Made by a program: the position numbers and the translations under genes
Origin: an uncultured bacterium
Lineage (GTDB): Bacteria > Bacillota > Clostridia > Lachnospirales > Lachnospiraceae
NCBI GenBank assembly: GCA_905214875.1
Contig: CAJMNR010000009.1
Span: forward strand, 1 to 64,000
Direction: 5' to 3'
Length of the DNA: 64,000 bases
Shown: piece by piece, positions 62,734-64,000 of the stretch
Position numbering within the stretch: position 1 is the first letter of the stretch
How the letters are laid out: every line of letters begins with the position of its first letter
The notes under the pieces: model-generated
What the model saw: the letters and a program-made list of their open reading frames with translations, nothing else
Told to the model about the DNA's origin: nothing
The model's database searches: none

Positions 62734-63969
62734 ATGTTACAAGAAACAAATCTTATATTGGAATTGTTGTGCAATTCAATTAAAAGAAATAAAAAGAATA
62801 TTGACATAATAAATAATGTAAATTGGAGCGATATGTTTTCTACAGCTTGTAGAAATAACATAGCTCCATTTTTATTTGATGAAATTGTGAAAATCAATAA
62901 CAATACACCAATCGATCCATCCATCATGCAGCAGTGGAAGCAAGTTACGATGTACGCGTCATTAAAGGAATATCGCAAAAATTATGCATTGAGACAGATT
63001 TTGAGTGAAATAAAGAAGGCAAATAAGTCTGGTGTTATTTTTAAAGGACCGGTTTTAGCAAACTTATATCCTAATTATGCATTACGATCCTCCTGTGATA
63101 CAGATATTCTTATAAAAGAATCAGAGAAAGAAGAAATATTTAAAATTGTTGAAAAGCTAGGGTATCAGAGGATATTAATAAGTGAAGATAATGTCTATAC
63201 CTTTGAAAGCACTGAATATGGACATCGATTGGAATTGCATACTACCATATATGGACAACATGAGGGGCCAAGAATTGACTTGCTAAATGCAATGGATTTG
63301 ACTAATCCAGATTCGCTTATACAAGTAGAAGCCTGCGGAATACCAGTTACCACCTTGGGGTATGAAGAACAGTTAATTTACCTTATGTTTCATATGATCA
63401 AGCATTTTACATTAGAAGGAATCGCGTTACGTCATCTAATCGATATTATTTTGTATATTAATGCATATATAGAAAAGATTTCACTTGATAATTTTTGGAA
63501 TGCAATGAAAGTTCTCGGTTATGATTCCTGTTGTATGGTATTCTTTTCAGCCAGTATTCGTTATATGGGACTTGATTCGCGAATTCTTGCAGGAAGAAAA
63601 CTGGTAGATAGCAAAGTTTGTGATGATTTATTAATGGATATCATGAATCACGGCTTAAACAAAATGGAGAATAAAAAGATCTTTCAGTTATGGGGCATAA
63701 TGGAACCATATATGGTAGGTTCGGCAAGAAAGAAACAGTCGGCAAAGAGAAACTATCTTACATTATTAAAACCCATTGATAAAAGATATGAGTATGCAAG
63801 AAAGTATAAGATCTTGCTTCCTGTTTGTTGGGTTCACAAGGTAGGAAGCTATATTCATTCGAAGTACATACTGAAGAAAGGTATCTATACTCCGTTAGAA
63901 AAAGTAAAAGTTGCAGAGAGCAGAATTCAATTATTGCAAGAAATTGGATTAATCGAAAAGGGGGATTAG
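62734..63969 (+). CDS. nucleotidyltransferase-fold protein (NTP_transf_5-like), complete copy
   Basis: A 411-residue protein of the uncharacterised nucleotidyltransferase family found in surface polysaccharide loci. The catalytic part is recognised from 'GVIFKGPVLANLYPN' near 105 and 'RSSCDTDILIK' near 121, with the D-x-D metal motif. Its first 70 codons are nearly identical in DNA to the truncated copy at 56358 and may have donated or received sequence. AGGAGGGGAG precedes ATG 62734. Substrate unknown; it may modify a glycan or lipid-linked intermediate. Confidence 0.8.
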   Translation: MLQETNLILELLCNSIKRNKKNIDIINNVNWSDMFSTACRNNIAPFLFDEIVKINNNTPIDPSIMQQWKQVTMYASLKEYRKNYALRQILSEIKKANKSGVIFKGPVLANLYPNYALRSSCDTDILIKESEKEEIFKIVEKLGYQRILISEDNVYTFESTEYGHRLELHTTIYGQHEGPRIDLLNAMDLTNPDSLIQVEACGIPVTTLGYEEQLIYLMFHMIKHFTLEGIALRHLIDIILYINAYIEKISLDNFWNAMKVLGYDSCCMVFFSASIRYMGLDSRILAGRKLVDSKVCDDLLMDIMNHGLNKMENKKIFQLWGIMEPYMVGSARKKQSAKRNYLTLLKPIDKRYEYARKYKILLPVCWVHKVGSYIHSKYILKKGIYTPLEKVKVAESRIQLLQEIGLIEKGD

Positions 63970-63970
63970 A

Positions 63971-64000
63971 TTGAAACATTTGATAGATATACATAACCAT
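63971..64000 (+). CDS. start of a PHP-domain phosphatase, CpsB/YwqE-like (cut by window end)
   Basis: A TTG start at 63971, with AAGGGGGA upstream, opens the frame MKHLIDIHNH. The I-D-I-H-x-H beginning is typical of PHP-type tyrosine phosphatases (CpsB/YwqE), which control chain length through the CpsD kinase in Gram-positive capsule systems. Only ten codons are visible, so this call rests on that motif and on the locus. Confidence 0.55.
   Translation, partial: MKHLIDIHNH

Overview
The window reads as the chromosome of a low-GC Gram-positive anaerobe of the class Clostridia, most likely a Lachnospiraceae member. That placement is an inference from gene content: a HypB/FAD oxidoreductase/HypA cluster, the UPF0210/ACT pair, a long FtsA-like protein, CstA behind a T-box, a RelQ-type alarmone synthetase, RecU, and a LoaP-type antiterminator in a polysaccharide locus. 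Almost every gene lies on the plus strand. The only clear exceptions are a tyrosine recombinase and the tRNA-Leu beside it.

Layout. (1) Positions 1-4030 are the end of an integrated element: the C-terminal part of a phage portal protein, a 680-bp gap with small repeats, four small phage-like genes, and an integrase facing left whose start lies about 120 bp from the 3' end of tRNA-Leu(CAA). (2) 4295-8203 is a hypB / multidomain Fe-S-FAD oxidoreductase / hypA operon with its own sigma-A promoter and terminator. (3) 8227-39374 is mostly core genome: rsgA, an orphan zinc-finger membrane protein fused by a 4-nt overlap to polA, coaE, a long FtsA-like ATPase, a YycJ-like hydrolase, ACT plus UPF0210, a large secreted InlB-repeat protein, a tRNA-responsive T-box in front of cstA, yitT, pepD, an LCP ligase, an M23 peptidase, a RelQ-type synthetase, rRNA/tRNA modification enzymes, a YgiQ radical SAM protein, recU and proC. 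(4) 39471-64000 is a surface polysaccharide locus that continues past the right edge.

The polysaccharide locus begins with a tailspike-like beta-helix protein, followed by the initiating sugar-phosphate transferase and a NusG paralogue (LoaP type) that probably allows read-through of the long operon. After that come four GT4-like and one more divergent glycosyltransferase, three GT2 enzymes, two polysaccharide pyruvyl transferases, an acyltransferase, a polytopic membrane protein that could be the polymerase, two Wzx-type flippases, an FrhB-like Fe-S protein and a nucleotidyltransferase. The last visible bases open a probable CpsB-type PHP phosphatase. The order flippase then nucleotidyltransferase occurs twice. 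The first nucleotidyltransferase copy is a 109-codon chimera joined in frame to the tail of a glycosyltransferase, a scar of recombination inside the locus.

The most interesting items are: this chimera and the double flippase layout; the LoaP gene with a candidate RNA hairpin just upstream; the leaderless tailspike-like protein at the head of the locus; a T-box with an apparent isoleucine specifier controlling a CstA transporter; a terminator hairpin that contains the ribosome binding site of the next gene; a 60-nt promoter-to-terminator unit before rsgA; a large unexplained intergenic palindrome after pepD; and hypA/hypB without the other hydrogenase maturation genes. No CRISPR array, rRNA gene or insertion sequence was seen.
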